DNA from: CAVXNB01 sp963763085
Lineage (GTDB): Bacteria; Actinomycetota; Acidimicrobiia; Acidimicrobiales; Bog-793
Direction of reading: 5' to 3'
Assembly: GCA_963763085.1 (NCBI GenBank)
Contig: CAVXNB010000001.1
Coordinates: forward strand, 558,001 to 622,000
DNA length: 64,000 nt
This document shows, in pieces, positions 19,998 through 28,862 of this stretch. Below the pieces are notes generated by a model, which searched no databases, had not been told where the DNA came from, and saw only the letters and a list, made by a program, of their open reading frames with translations. Within the stretch, counting starts at the first letter, position 1. Each line of letters starts with the position of its first letter. Both the position numbers and the translations under genes were made by a program.

Positions 19998-20051
19998 GCC
20001 CTTCCCCTCTCAGCCCGCCTTGGCGGCGGATCGGCATCTAAGCTAGAACCT

Positions 20052-20066
20052 AACAAAACATTTGTT
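20052..20066. promoter_or_regulatory. TetR-type operator 1 (perfect palindrome)
   Basis: AACAAA-ACA-TTTGTT is a perfect 6-3-6 inverted repeat. It lies immediately downstream of the -10 box of the minus-strand operon, where a bound repressor would block transcription. Confidence 0.75.
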
Positions 20067-20070
20067 GTGC

Positions 20071-20098
20071 ATCCTAACAGCAGGGGTGCCGTCGTCAA
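20071..20098 (-). promoter_or_regulatory. Promoter of the SBP/lyase-like operon
   Basis: On the minus strand TTGACG (20098-20093) and TAGGAT (20076-20071) are separated by 16 nt. The palindrome at 20052-20066 begins 4 nt downstream, at the expected transcription start. Confidence 0.55.
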
Positions 20099-20151
20099 GA
20101 GTAATAAAAGAGCAGACAGCAGAAGTAGGAGGTTAGCTCTAGAGGCACGTA

Positions 20152-20166
20152 AACAGAACATTTGTT
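20152..20166. promoter_or_regulatory. TetR-type operator 2
   Basis: AACAGA-ACA-TTTGTT differs from operator 1 at a single base and lies exactly 100 bp from it. It overlaps the putative -35 box of the TetR gene, consistent with autoregulation. Confidence 0.72.
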
Positions 20167-20190
20167 TTCTATCACTGGGAAGGTTACGGT
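20162..20190 (+). promoter_or_regulatory. Promoter of the TetR gene, probably leaderless
   Basis: TTGTTT at 20162-20167 and TACGGT at 20185-20190 are separated by 17 nt. The GTG start at 20197 lies 6 nt after the -10 box, so the mRNA probably begins at the start codon. Confidence 0.5.
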
Positions 20191-20196
20191 CGTGCC

Positions 20197-20826
20197 GTGC
20201 CGAAGCTTGTCGATCGTGACCAACAACGCCTCGAGGTGGCATGGGCTGCGTGTCGCGCGATCGCCTCGAAGGGCATCGAGCGAGTGACGATCCGCGATGT
20301 CGCGGCAGAGGCCGGCCGCAGCACAGGCATGGTGACTCACTACTTTGCCGACAAGGAATCGCTCCTGGTCGCCGCCCTGACAACCGCAACGGAAGAGTGC
20401 CATGAGCGCCTCTTGAGACGGGCGATGGCCGATCCCTTGAACCTACGAGCTGTATTGCGTGAGTCACTTCCCCTCAACGCGCAAGTTCGCCTCGAGTGGG
20501 CGATCTGGGTCAACTACTGGGCAACGGCGGCTACGAGCGGGAGGCTCGGGGCAGAGCAGCGACGGCACTACCGCGCGTGGCACCACATCATCGAGAGCAT
20601 GCTTACAACCCTTCGAGATAGTGGCCGACTCCGCGATGGAATTCAGCCGGCAGCGGCGGCCGACCTGTTGATGACCGTCGTGGATGGGCTCGGGCTTCGG
20701 GCAACGGTGGATCCGGAAGGCTGGCCAGAGCGCCGGATCCTTGCTTGCCTCGACCGGGAGTTATCACTAATCCAAAATGACGACTCGCCGGCAGCGACCA
20801 CGAGCCCCGCGATGCAAGCGCGTTGA
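20197..20826 (+). CDS. TetR/BetI-like transcriptional repressor
   Basis: The N-terminal TetR helix-turn-helix reads ASKGIERVTIRDVAAEAGRS then TGMVTHYFADKESLLVAAL. The roughly 140-residue C-terminal part is helical and ligand-binding, with a Trp-rich segment LEWAIWVNYWATAA like the BetI C-terminal domain. At 209 residues it has normal family length. It is divergent from the SBP/lyase-like operon. Two near-identical palindromes in the intergenic region are its probable binding sites, controlling both directions. The ligand may be the solute bound by the SBP (inference). Confidence 0.88.
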   Translation: MPKLVDRDQQRLEVAWAACRAIASKGIERVTIRDVAAEAGRSTGMVTHYFADKESLLVAALTTATEECHERLLRRAMADPLNLRAVLRESLPLNAQVRLEWAIWVNYWATAATSGRLGAEQRRHYRAWHHIIESMLTTLRDSGRLRDGIQPAAAADLLMTVVDGLGLRATVDPEGWPERRILACLDRELSLIQNDDSPAATTSPAMQAR

Positions 20827-21104
20827 GCGCCCCGTCGAAGCTACCGCCGAGTTCATCGGAACTCACCCCGAGGCCGGCGACGAGGACGACGCACTCTCCT
20901 TCCTGGCGGACCTTATCTCGCCACATCTCGGCCCCTCGAGCGGGGCCGTACGAAGCCCTGCTGAAGTATCAAGTCGAGCCAGGGACTTGTTCCCTCGCAC
21001 TCTGCTCCTGCGTGAGCGTCGTAACCAGTAGCTTAGACGGAAGTGAAGATAGTGGTGTATCGGGTAGTGTAACATGGCGTCTAAGAGGATAGGAGTGGTT
21101 CGCG

Positions 21105-21482
21105 ATGACAGGTGGGACGAGAACGCCGACGACCGAGTCGCACCAGAAGTCCGTCAGCTTCGAAGTGAAAGACATCGCCCGCTACCTCCAGGAGACGCTC
21201 GGCCAGAAGCTCGTCGCCTACATGGCTGGGGTCGTAGATCCGAAGCGCGTAGGTCGTTGGGCACAAGGATCGCAAGCCCCGCGAGACGAGGCCGAGCGCC
21301 GCTTGCGTGCTGCGTTCCAAATATTTCACCTTCTGCTCACTCAGGACAGCGCGCACGTTGTCCGTGCCTGGTTCATCGGCATGAATCCTCAACTGAACGA
21401 TGACTCCCCCGCCGAAGCGATCCGCGATGGCCGTCTCAAGGAAGCACTGACGGCAGCGAAGGCCTTCGTCTCGGGCGGGTAG
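21105..21482 (+). CDS. Xre/MbcA/ParS-type antitoxin
   Basis: This small protein (125 residues) has the MbcA/Xre antitoxin layout. A helical N-terminal region (VKDIARYLQETLGQKLVAYM) contains a degenerate helix-turn-helix with DPKRVGRWAQG. The C-terminal toxin-binding half has VRAWFIGMNPQLNDDSPAEA and IRDGRLKEALTAAKAF, a classic signature in which the acidic/aromatic tail plugs the RES active site. It starts at ATG 21105 after a GGAG-containing leader. It lies 2 bp upstream of the RES toxin, so the two are co-translated and probably autoregulated. Confidence 0.88.
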   Translation: MTGGTRTPTTESHQKSVSFEVKDIARYLQETLGQKLVAYMAGVVDPKRVGRWAQGSQAPRDEAERRLRAAFQIFHLLLTQDSAHVVRAWFIGMNPQLNDDSPAEAIRDGRLKEALTAAKAFVSGG

Positions 21483-21484
21483 CG

Positions 21485-22174
21485 ATGAGCAGTGGTCCGA
21501 CTGTCGTCGTCGTCCCACCGCCGCCAACAGGGCTATGGCGCGTCGCTCGCGGTGACAATCCACTTGCCGTGCCACTCGGCGACCACGGCGCCGGGTCCAG
21601 GGGCGGAAACCGTTTCGATCCGCTCATGATGACCTACGGCGTCCTCTACTTCGGGAGCGACCTCAACACTTGCTTTGGAGAAACGCTCGCACGGTTCCGA
21701 CCCAGCATCGAACTCCTCGCACTTGTGAAGGACGAGTGGGACGAGCTCGGCTTTATGACCGTGGGGTCTGTCGCTGCCGACTGGCGCCAGCGACGCACGG
21801 CAGTCCATGTTCGGCTTTCGGGGGACCTCGTGTTCGTCGATGTCGAGTCGCCTGAGACACACCAATTCCTCCGGAGTGAACTCGCCCTCGGCCTCTCATC
21901 GCTCGGGCTCAGCGATCTCGACGTTTCGACTGTCAGGGGACCAGACCGTCGTGTGACGCAGATGATCTCAGAGTGGGCCTACATGACTGCCGACGGGGAT
22001 CAACCGCGCTACGCCGGCATCCGTTACGAGTCGCGAATCCGCTCCGGGTGGGAGTGCTGGGCACTCTTCGACGACGAGGATCTGGACATCGAGGTGCTCG
22101 AAGCCCTGCCGATCTCACCAGATATGGCGGCACTGACGTCGGTGGCAACGCTGTTCGGCTTGCAGATCTTCTGA
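21485..22174 (+). CDS. RES-domain toxin (MbcT-like NAD+-consuming enzyme)
   Basis: The RES domain is complete: LWRVARGDNPLAV at the N-terminus (first Arg), GNRFDPL, then GVLYFGSDLNTCFGETLARF with the Tyr and Glu of the Arg-Glu-Ser triad, and a later Ser-containing segment. Characterised RES toxins (MbcT, ParT, Res) degrade or transfer from NAD+ to kill or arrest the cell. At 229 residues it is slightly long for the family, with a C-terminal extension after RYAGIRYESR. It lies directly after its antitoxin in a type II TA operon. Confidence 0.88.
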   Translation: MSSGPTVVVVPPPPTGLWRVARGDNPLAVPLGDHGAGSRGGNRFDPLMMTYGVLYFGSDLNTCFGETLARFRPSIELLALVKDEWDELGFMTVGSVAADWRQRRTAVHVRLSGDLVFVDVESPETHQFLRSELALGLSSLGLSDLDVSTVRGPDRRVTQMISEWAYMTADGDQPRYAGIRYESRIRSGWECWALFDDEDLDIEVLEALPISPDMAALTSVATLFGLQIF

Positions 22175-22703
22175 CAAGCGACCGATCGCGCGCAGCACAC
22201 GCTCACAACCCTCAGTGCCGTCGACGTCTTACGGCAGCACGTGGTTTCTGGCGGTTCCGGGTTTCCGCAGTCTTTGGCCTGTTTCTTCCCTGCTGTCCCC
22301 CTCTTCGCGTCCCGACTATTCACTCGGTCCGAGTCACCTATCGGTCACTGACAGCGTGGGGGAAAGAGGGGCAGGGGCGGCAAGGCAGGCCAAAGACCGG
22401 GGACAGAAGCGAGAGGCAAGGCCAGGAGCAGAGAGGAGAGAAGGGGCGGGCGGGGCGGGCAGCGCCCCCGGCCTCGTGGGGGGGACGAAACCGGGGGCGT
22501 CGCTGCCGAACCGCCCGGAGGGTCCGGAGGTCGTGCGCTGGCTGGCCGAACCAGGGGGAACGCGCCCGACCTGATGAGACCGTAGGGGGACCAGGTGAAC
22601 GGACGGCCAACTCCGGGTGTCGATGGCGCTGCGATCCAGTGAAAGGTTCCCTACGCCGGAGACTGGAGGAGACGTCGACGAGTAGAAGACTGTCCGGCCT
22701 GTC
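22175..22703. other. G-rich, strand-asymmetric intergenic region with G-quadruplex motif
   Basis: About 530 bp without a credible gene follow the RES toxin. Between about 22360 and 22470 the + strand is strongly purine-rich. At 22443-22459 it reads ggggcgggcggggcggg, four G-runs separated by single C, which is a textbook G-quadruplex motif. Open frames through it encode only Pro/Arg-rich low-complexity sequence. Confidence 0.5.
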
Positions 22704-22961
22704 CTAGAACTGCGAGGCGAACCAATCCCTCGCCAGGTAAGACACCGCTTCGCTAGGCCCGAGTAGCTTCACACTCGCAGCGCCTTGGTTGATTTCCGTG
22801 TCGTCCTTGGCGCTCTGCAGACTGAACACCAAATAAGGACCAGGCGCCGCTCCGACGTCTGGGTTGTTGCATGCACGGGTGTGAACGCACATGTAGACCT
22901 CGTAGATGGCGAACAGCATCCGCTGCCGGTTCCCATGGCTTGACCCCTTTTTGACGGACAT
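22704..22961 (-). CDS. Doubtful small protein, 85 residues
   Basis: The frame starts MSVKKGSSHG and ends AVSYLARDWFASQF, with a plausible alpha/beta mix (YEVYMCVHTRACN, PYLVFSLQSAKDD). I do not recognise it. It lies between a low-complexity region and a transposase remnant, has no clear ribosome site, and may be a fragment or chance frame. Confidence 0.3.
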   Translation of the reverse strand: MSVKKGSSHGNRQRMLFAIYEVYMCVHTRACNNPDVGAAPGPYLVFSLQSAKDDTEINQGAASVKLLGPSEAVSYLARDWFASQF

Positions 22962-22990
22962 CCACGATCGGGCGGCATCGCCCGGAAAGG

Positions 22991-23272
22991 GTGTCAACCA
23001 TGGAGACCATGGCAAACGGAAGACGGACGCGAAGAATCGAGCTGTGCCGCACGAGCGGCATGTCGATCGCCGCCATTGCCCGCGACCTCGATCTTTCTGA
23101 GACAGCGGTGCGCCGCTGGCTCGCCCAGGCCGAGATCGATGCCGGAGAGCGCCCCGGGCGGTCCTTCAACGCCTCGGATCATCCGGAGCTTTTAGGTGAG
23201 GCAACGAATCATCGTTCCCCGGAGGATTCGACGTCAGGCAAGAGACGAGCTCGTCGGCTGGCTGTGGTTTGA
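22991..23272 (+). mobile_element. IS3-type transposase orfA remnant
   Basis: The 93-residue frame contains RIELCRTSGMSIAAIARDLD then LSETAVRRWLAQAEIDAGER, the helix-turn-helix of OrfA proteins of IS3-family elements (QAEIDAG is characteristic). Homology ends near PGRS, and the leucine-zipper part and orfB are missing. No terminal inverted repeats are recognisable nearby. It is a relic of an insertion next to the RES TA system. Confidence 0.6.
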
Positions 23273-23314
23273 CCCCGGCCACAGCGCCGTCACGGGGGAC
23301 GACGGACTGTCAGC

Positions 23315-24157
23315 TCAGCCGAAGCGTCCTTGTATGTAGTCCAAGGTCCTCTGGTCGTCAGGTTCGCTGAACAACTTCTTCGTCGGCGCCACCTCGATCT
23401 GCTCGCCGGCACGGTCGTTGCCCATTAGGAAGAAGGCGCACAGGTCTGAAACGCGGGCGGCCTGTTGCATGTTGTGCGTAACTATAACGATCGTGACGCG
23501 GCTCTTGAGCTCGCTCACAAGCTCTTCAATGAGGCGCATCGAGATTGGATCCAACGACGAAGTGGGCTCGTCCATCAAGAGAACCTCTGGCTCCACCGCA
23601 AGTGCGCGCGCAATGCACAAACGTTGCTGCTCACCTCCAGAAAGCGTCGACGCATGCGCCTTGAGTCGGTTCGCGACCGAATCCCACAACGCCGCCGCGA
23701 TAAGAGCCGACTCGGCAGCTTCTTCGAGGATTGCCTTTTTCCGGATTCCGTTGAACCGCAGCCCCGAAACGACATTGTCGTAGATCGACATTGTGGGGAA
23801 CGGATTCGGTCGTTGGAACACCATTCCGACCCGGGTACGCAATAACGTAGGCGGAATCCCACCTTTATAGATGTCCTCGTCTCCGAGACGAATGGAGCCA
23901 CTCACGACCGCACCCTTTGTGAAGTCGTGCAAGCGATTGATAGCCCGCAAGAGCGTCGTCTTTCCTGATCCCGAGGGGCCGATGAGCGCCGTGACCGCGT
24001 TCTTGGGGATATCAAAGGTGACGTCCCGGATCGCGGTCCGACCATGGAATGCCACGGCAGCGTCTTTGATCCGCATCGAGATCGGGCCCGTCCGCGGGTC
24101 GACATCCTGGCCCGAGCTCACGGCCGACACAGTAACCGTGGTTGTGGGATCCACCAC
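23315..24157 (-). CDS. pstB: Phosphate ABC transporter ATP-binding protein
   Basis: PstB hydrolyses ATP to drive phosphate import through PstCA. The Walker A motif is GPSGSGKTTLL, the Q-loop region FQRPNPFPTMSIYDNV is diagnostic for PstB, the signature is LSGGEQQRL, Walker B is VLLMDEPTSSLD and the switch His is in VTHNMQQA. GTG 24157 overlaps the pstA stop (TAGTG) and gives a normal 280-residue protein. A longer in-frame start would overlap pstA by 200 bp. It is the last gene of the pstSCAB operon. Confidence 0.93.
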   Translation of the reverse strand: MVDPTTTVTVSAVSSGQDVDPRTGPISMRIKDAAVAFHGRTAIRDVTFDIPKNAVTALIGPSGSGKTTLLRAINRLHDFTKGAVVSGSIRLGDEDIYKGGIPPTLLRTRVGMVFQRPNPFPTMSIYDNVVSGLRFNGIRKKAILEEAAESALIAAALWDSVANRLKAHASTLSGGEQQRLCIARALAVEPEVLLMDEPTSSLDPISMRLIEELVSELKSRVTIVIVTHNMQQAARVSDLCAFFLMGNDRAGEQIEVAPTKKLFSEPDDQRTLDYIQGRFG

Positions 24158-25113
24158 TACCGCCTCTCTCTCTGCAGCCAGCTCGCGACTAGGCGGCTTC
24201 CCAAATTCAGGACGAGAACGACGAACACCAGAAACAGGGCGATCCCCCACGTCTCGTCCCGCAGCGAGGGGTAGGGTGAAGACGCTGACTGAAATATCTG
24301 CAGAGGCATCGATGACATCTGTTTTCTCGGATTCCAATTGACCACGGTGGAGGCACCGATCACCCACAAAATAGGCGCGGTCTCACCCACGGCCCTCGAG
24401 ACGGCGAGGAGCACAGCGGTGATAAGCCCGGGCAGCGCGGTTGGGATGATGACCTTCCGCGCGATAACGCCCCTCCGTGCCCCGAGCGCGACACCGGCTT
24501 CTCGAACCGGAGCGGGCACTCTCCGCAATGCCGTCTCGGCCGCCTTCATGATGATCGGAATCATGAGTATGCCGATCACGAAGCTGCCGGCGATGCCGGA
24601 AAACCCGATGCCGGGTAGCTTGATTCCCCATTCGTTGAACCCGACGACAATTATCTGATAAGCGAAAATACCGAGGAGTATCGACGGAAGGCCCGTCATG
24701 ATCTCTGCGGTTCTCCGCAGCCAACTCGCGTACCGTGAATTCGATTCCGCCAGGAACAGACCGGCTACGAGTCCTATCGGTATCGCGAAAAGGGCTGCGA
24801 CCCCGTCGATCACGAGGGACCCGATGATCGCATTCGAGATCCCTCCAATTGCATTCGGATCGAGCAGTGAAGGGAACTGCGGCGTCTGAGTGAAGAAGTC
24901 AATCGTCAGCCATCGGAAGCCCTTGGAGACCAGAGAGTAGAGAATTGCGAATAGCGGTATCAAACCAAGCAGGAGCGTGACTCCGCAAAGCGCGACCATG
25001 GCTCTTGAGATGCGAATACGCCTACCAAGCGTCTTGCGCGCCACACGCTGGACTATTTCGCGGCGCTCGAGCATTGGATCGGGTGGAGCTCCTTTGATCA
25101 CGCCCGCGCTCAA
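24157..25113 (-). CDS. pstA: Phosphate ABC transporter permease PstA
   Basis: This inner-membrane permease has about six helices. The binding-protein-dependent transport signature is readable as ALRRVPAPVREAGVALGARR, the EAA loop that contacts PstB. The TM segment ISRAMVALCGVTLLLGLIPL lies near residue 35. At 318 residues it is slightly long, because of a charged N-terminal tail. Its ATG overlaps the pstC stop by 4 bp and its stop overlaps the pstB start, indicating translational coupling. Confidence 0.92.
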   Translation of the reverse strand: MSAGVIKGAPPDPMLERREIVQRVARKTLGRRIRISRAMVALCGVTLLLGLIPLFAILYSLVSKGFRWLTIDFFTQTPQFPSLLDPNAIGGISNAIIGSLVIDGVAALFAIPIGLVAGLFLAESNSRYASWLRRTAEIMTGLPSILLGIFAYQIIVVGFNEWGIKLPGIGFSGIAGSFVIGILMIPIIMKAAETALRRVPAPVREAGVALGARRGVIARKVIIPTALPGLITAVLLAVSRAVGETAPILWVIGASTVVNWNPRKQMSSMPLQIFQSASSPYPSLRDETWGIALFLVFVVLVLNLGSRLVASWLQRERR

Positions 25114-26081
25114 AGAACACCTGCGCGATACGCCGACGCCGTGACAAGGCGACGGCCGAACCAGTTCACAATCCCGGTCATCGCCATCAGGATCACCGCG
25201 AGCGCGCCAAGCGCGGCAACCTGCAGCGGGCTGGCATCCTGGAACTGCACGGCTATGGTCGATGCGAGGGTTGCTGCCGTCGAGAACAGTGAAGGCGGAA
25301 AGAGCGGATTCAGGCCGATCACCATGGCGACGGCCACGGTCTCACCGAGAGCTCGTGCGGTCCCAAGGGTGACAGCGCCCACGATGCCGGTCCGCGCGGC
25401 GGGCAATACGACCTTTCGAAGCACCTGCCATTTGGTGGCGCCCAAGCTCAGGGCACCCTCGAACTGTTCGCGCGGCACGACCGCGATGGCGTCTCTCGAG
25501 AGTGCCGCGATGATCGGCAGAATCATGATGAAGAGGACGCAGCCGGCGAGCAGGATGGAGACGCCCTCCGGGGTGGCCTGGAACGGAAATTTGCTTCCGG
25601 TTATGTGAGCGAGCGCAGGCTGCACGGTGCTCTCGAACCAGGGGGCGAGCACGAGCAGACCCCACAGTCCATAGACCACACTCGGGACAGCAGCCAGAAG
25701 CTCGACAAGTGAGGAGAAGAGGATTCGTAACCTGTCCGGCAGGACATGGACAATTGCGAGGGCGGAGCCGACCCCGATCGGGATGGCGAAAAAGAGCGCT
25801 ATGGCCGTCGTCGCTAGCGTGCCGACGATGATCGGTAGGGCGCCAAATTTGTTCGCTGCCTGACTCCACACCCGGCCATAGATGAGCGACAGGCCTGAAT
25901 GGCGCCACGCCGGGATGGAGGACACGACGATGCTAAGAAGAAAGACGACACAGATGAGGGCGAAGAGTCCGGAGACCACGTAGAGGACAGCCCAATGCGC
26001 CCGATCGCTCTTGACCGAGAAGCCCTTTGCGTTCTCGGTCAAGAGGCGATTCGGGCTATCCAGTAAAGGGGTGGTCGCCAC
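25110..26081 (-). CDS. pstC: Phosphate ABC transporter permease PstC
   Basis: This polytopic permease has about six helices. The EAA loop is PREQFEGALSLGATKWQVLR, followed by VVLPAARTGIVGAV, typical of PstC. The N-terminal hydrophobic helix AVLYVVSGLFALICVVFLLS precedes the large external loop. At 323 residues it is standard length. It follows pstS by 36 bp on the same strand and overlaps pstA. Confidence 0.92.
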   Translation of the reverse strand: MATTPLLDSPNRLLTENAKGFSVKSDRAHWAVLYVVSGLFALICVVFLLSIVVSSIPAWRHSGLSLIYGRVWSQAANKFGALPIIVGTLATTAIALFFAIPIGVGSALAIVHVLPDRLRILFSSLVELLAAVPSVVYGLWGLLVLAPWFESTVQPALAHITGSKFPFQATPEGVSILLAGCVLFIMILPIIAALSRDAIAVVPREQFEGALSLGATKWQVLRKVVLPAARTGIVGAVTLGTARALGETVAVAMVIGLNPLFPPSLFSTAATLASTIAVQFQDASPLQVAALGALAVILMAMTGIVNWFGRRLVTASAYRAGVL

Positions 26082-26117
26082 CTCCGGCGCCTGGTGATCG
26101 CTCAGCTGCCCTGAGAC

Positions 26118-27323
26118 TTAGCCGCCATTGGTGGTGAGCAACGTCTGGCCGTGCGAGCCCTTGCATCTGAGCAACGTGGCACGTGCCAGCCGCTGAATAG
26201 CGGCCGGGAGGGGAACGTAGGCCTGGAGCTTGGCGACATCTTGGCCCGCCACCGTGCCGTTGACCGCACCAGAGTGTGACAGCCAGTCGAGGTACTTCAC
26301 CAAGAGCGTGCCCTCGTGATCGGACGTCTGGTTGACTTTGAAGATGATCGCCCATGTGTAACCAGCGATCGGGTACGTCTTTTTGCCCGGCTCATAGACG
26401 ATGGAGAAGGCGGTCGCTGAGACCTTCGGCCTGGCGGCGGCGGCGAGGGCGATCCCGGCGGGAGAGGGCTTAACAGCGTCGCGCGACTTGTTGATGATTG
26501 CCGCGACCCCTCTCAGGAGGTTGGGGTTCAGAAGAAGGTAGGAGTATTCGACATAGCCGATCGAATTCGGCGTGTTCTGTACATCGGCCGCGACACCGGC
26601 GTTCCCAGCTCCCGCGATCCCACCGGGGGGCAGCGTCAACGCGGTCTTCGAGGGTACGGTCTTCCAGACGAGAGGAGCGGCGACGTGGAGGAAGTCTGTG
26701 AAGATGTACGTCGTACCGGAAGAGTCCGCACGGGCGACAGCAACGATCTTGCTGGCCGGCAGATGGACCTTTGGGTTTAGGGCCTTGATCTTGGCGCTGT
26801 TCCAACTCGTGATCTTGCCCTGGTAGATCCAACTGAGAACCGAAGCGGTCATCTTGAGCGTCGTTCCGGCCTTCAGTCCGGGAACATTGTACGTAATAGC
26901 CACACCACCGAGACCGATAGGCACCTGGAGGAACTGGCTCACCGTGTAATGGGAGCCGGACGGCTCATTTTTGTTGATGTCGCTCTGGCTCAGCGGGACA
27001 TCGCTGCCGCCCCAGTTGACCAACTTCTTGAGGAGGTCGGTCTCGCCAGTGCCCGAGCCGACGGCTTGGTAGCCGTTGATCGTCGCGTTGGGAGAGCGGG
27101 CCTGGAAGATCGCCTGAGCAGCGTTCTCCAAGGGGGCGGCAAAGGTCGAACCTGCGCCTCCTATGGTCGCCGTGAAGTTCAGCTTCGTGTCGGCGGCGAG
27201 ATACTTGTCGGTCACCTTCGCGGCGCTCGCACCTGCGAGCCCCGGCACGGCTGCCAACGAAAGGGCTGATATGACGACCACTGCGGTGGTCAGCACCGGC
27301 CAGAAGGTCCTTTTCATTCTCAC
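26118..27323 (-). CDS. pstS: Phosphate-binding protein PstS
   Basis: The N-terminal signal peptide is FWPVLTTAVVVISALSLAAV. The mature protein begins with the PstS motif GGAGSTFAAPLENAAQAIF, which forms part of the phosphate site. It then shows YQAVGSGTGETDLL, VDFGGSD-like WGGSDVPLS, and RADSSGTTYIFTDFL with phosphate-contacting Ser/Arg/Asp residues. At 401 residues it has normal length. No lipobox Cys is evident at the cleavage site, so it may be released or anchored differently. It is the first gene of the operon. Regulation by PhoP or a similar response regulator is expected from family knowledge. Confidence 0.92.
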   Translation of the reverse strand: MRMKRTFWPVLTTAVVVISALSLAAVPGLAGASAAKVTDKYLAADTKLNFTATIGGAGSTFAAPLENAAQAIFQARSPNATINGYQAVGSGTGETDLLKKLVNWGGSDVPLSQSDINKNEPSGSHYTVSQFLQVPIGLGGVAITYNVPGLKAGTTLKMTASVLSWIYQGKITSWNSAKIKALNPKVHLPASKIVAVARADSSGTTYIFTDFLHVAAPLVWKTVPSKTALTLPPGGIAGAGNAGVAADVQNTPNSIGYVEYSYLLLNPNLLRGVAAIINKSRDAVKPSPAGIALAAAARPKVSATAFSIVYEPGKKTYPIAGYTWAIIFKVNQTSDHEGTLLVKYLDWLSHSGAVNGTVAGQDVAKLQAYVPLPAAIQRLARATLLRCKGSHGQTLLTTNGG

Positions 27324-27822
27324 TGTGGTCTCTCTCTCTGGTTGGTGTGCTGTGAGCGATCGTGTTCAGGTGGTCACCCAAGCTCATGGGGCATGTCAAT
27401 ACGCCAGGCGGCGTCCCCGCGCCAGGTACGGGAGGGATCGTACGAAGGTGAAGCGAACTGACGATGACGTCAAGATGTCTCTAGAGAGAACTCTGAGTAA
27501 ACTTCTCCCGAACAGGGCGCGGCGCGGCAAAGGGCCTCCGACCGTCGACCAGAAGGACACCGAACCCGGTGTCGGCCGCCGTTTCTGCGCTGGCGAGGTG
27601 GGAGCACAGCTCACTTGGAAACATCGCACCGGCTGAGTACGAGAGGCGCAGGAGAACCTCGGGCCTCAGCCAAACTCAAGCGGCATAATCAACCTGTCCG
27701 TCGAAGCGGGCAAATCCCACCTGTGTAGGGGCTGGCCGCAAGCGGGCCACCCGACCGATGGTCGCGGGCACGATAATCGGCTAGCGACGGCCCGCTTGAG
27801 GGTCTCTCTGTGGTGAGATGGG
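27324..27822. other. Intergenic region upstream of pstS
   Basis: About 500 bp lie between the divergent pst operon and the truncated ATPase gene. On the minus strand a GTTCG/CTTCG pair spaced 11 bp lies near 27455, faintly like a Pho box but too weak to call. I see no RNA gene or repeat. Confidence 0.35.
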
Positions 27823-28854
27823 TTGGTGGGCGCCCTTGTTGGCGACATCGTTCGCACGGAGGAATGGAACGTTGTTCGCGACTTCGTTGCCTGCGTGCGC
27901 TCCAGGCCCGCCGGGTTGGCCCTTGTGGGAGAAGCGGGGTCGGGCAAGTCCGTGCTCTGGCGCGCTGGGGTCGAGGCCGCGGCGGAGGCGGGTCACTGCG
28001 TGCTGCGCAGCGAGCCGACGGCCAACGAGGATGATCTCGCTTTCGCTGCACTGTTCGATCTGCTTGCCGAGATCCTGCCGCTCGTGGCAGCGAACATGCC
28101 TGCTCCGCAACGAGAAGCGCTCGAGGTCGCCTTGCTGCTGCGGACGGCCGGAGAGGAACCGCCAACCTCCCACGCCGTCGGATTGGCGGTGCTCGCAGTA
28201 CTGCGAAGTTGCGCGGCCGATGGCCCGGTCCTCTTGGCGATCGACGACGTCCAGTGGCTCGACGACGCAAGCCGAGACGCCCTTACTTTTGCGGTCCGGC
28301 GGCTCAATGAGGGACCAGTGTCACTGCTCGTGGCGGCGCGCCATGAGGCCGCGACAGACCCGTTGAGCGTCGGCGCCCCACCACATTCGGGACGCTGGCG
28401 CGACCTGCTCTCGGCGATGCCAGGATCGGAGAACATCCACTTACGGCCCCTTGATCCTGTGCAGATTCGACGCCTGCTGCCGGAGGTCATCACGCCGCGA
28501 CAAGCGCGACTCGTGGCTCAGCAGTCGGGGGGCAATCCTTTCTGGGCCAAAGAAATCGCGACCAGCATCGAATCAGTCGAGTTTCCATTCCCGCCGGTGG
28601 CTGGCGCGCTGCGTCAACGGCTTGCGCGCTCACTAAGTGCGGACGTTGCCGCTGGTCAGACGTTCCAGCTCGGCCTGCCTGCACGCCGGCCGACCTCGAG
28701 ACGTGAGCCGATTGGGAAGTCACGTGGGACACGCGAGCAGAGAGGAAATCTGGGGCATCGACGAGAGTCTCATGACTGTTCTCGGTCTGCGTTGAGACGG
28801 GCCGCGACCGGAGCGCTGTCCCTGGAGAGGACATCGGCCGGGACCCGGCCTTGA
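27823..28854 (+). pseudogene. Truncated LuxR-type AAA ATPase regulator
   Basis: The N-terminal 280 residues are a normal AAA/NACHT-like ATPase of large LuxR-family (LAL) regulators: Walker A VGEAGSGKSVLW, Walker B VLLAIDDVQWLDDAS, the sensor region LVAARHEAA and QQSGGNPFWAKEI. After VAGALRQRLARSLS the sequence turns into Arg/Ser-rich nonsense and stops. The TPR region and C-terminal LuxR helix-turn-helix are absent. It is therefore a broken regulator, about one third of the usual length of roughly 900 residues. It starts at TTG 27823 or GTG 27826. Confidence 0.7.
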
Positions 28855-28862
28855 TCGGACAG

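Noticed and set aside
20777..21031. Small + strand frame after the TetR gene
   Set aside because: It overlaps the TetR end in another frame, begins with basic low-complexity residues and has no recognisable family; the region is better read as intergenic.
22338..22610. Pro/Arg-rich minus-strand frame in the G-rich region
   Set aside because: Its composition simply reflects the purine-rich strand; there is no domain, start signal or conserved-looking pattern.
27440..27480. Pho box upstream of pstS
   Set aside because: Only a GTTCG/CTTCG pair at 11-bp spacing is visible, and it does not match GTTCACC-type repeats well enough to call.
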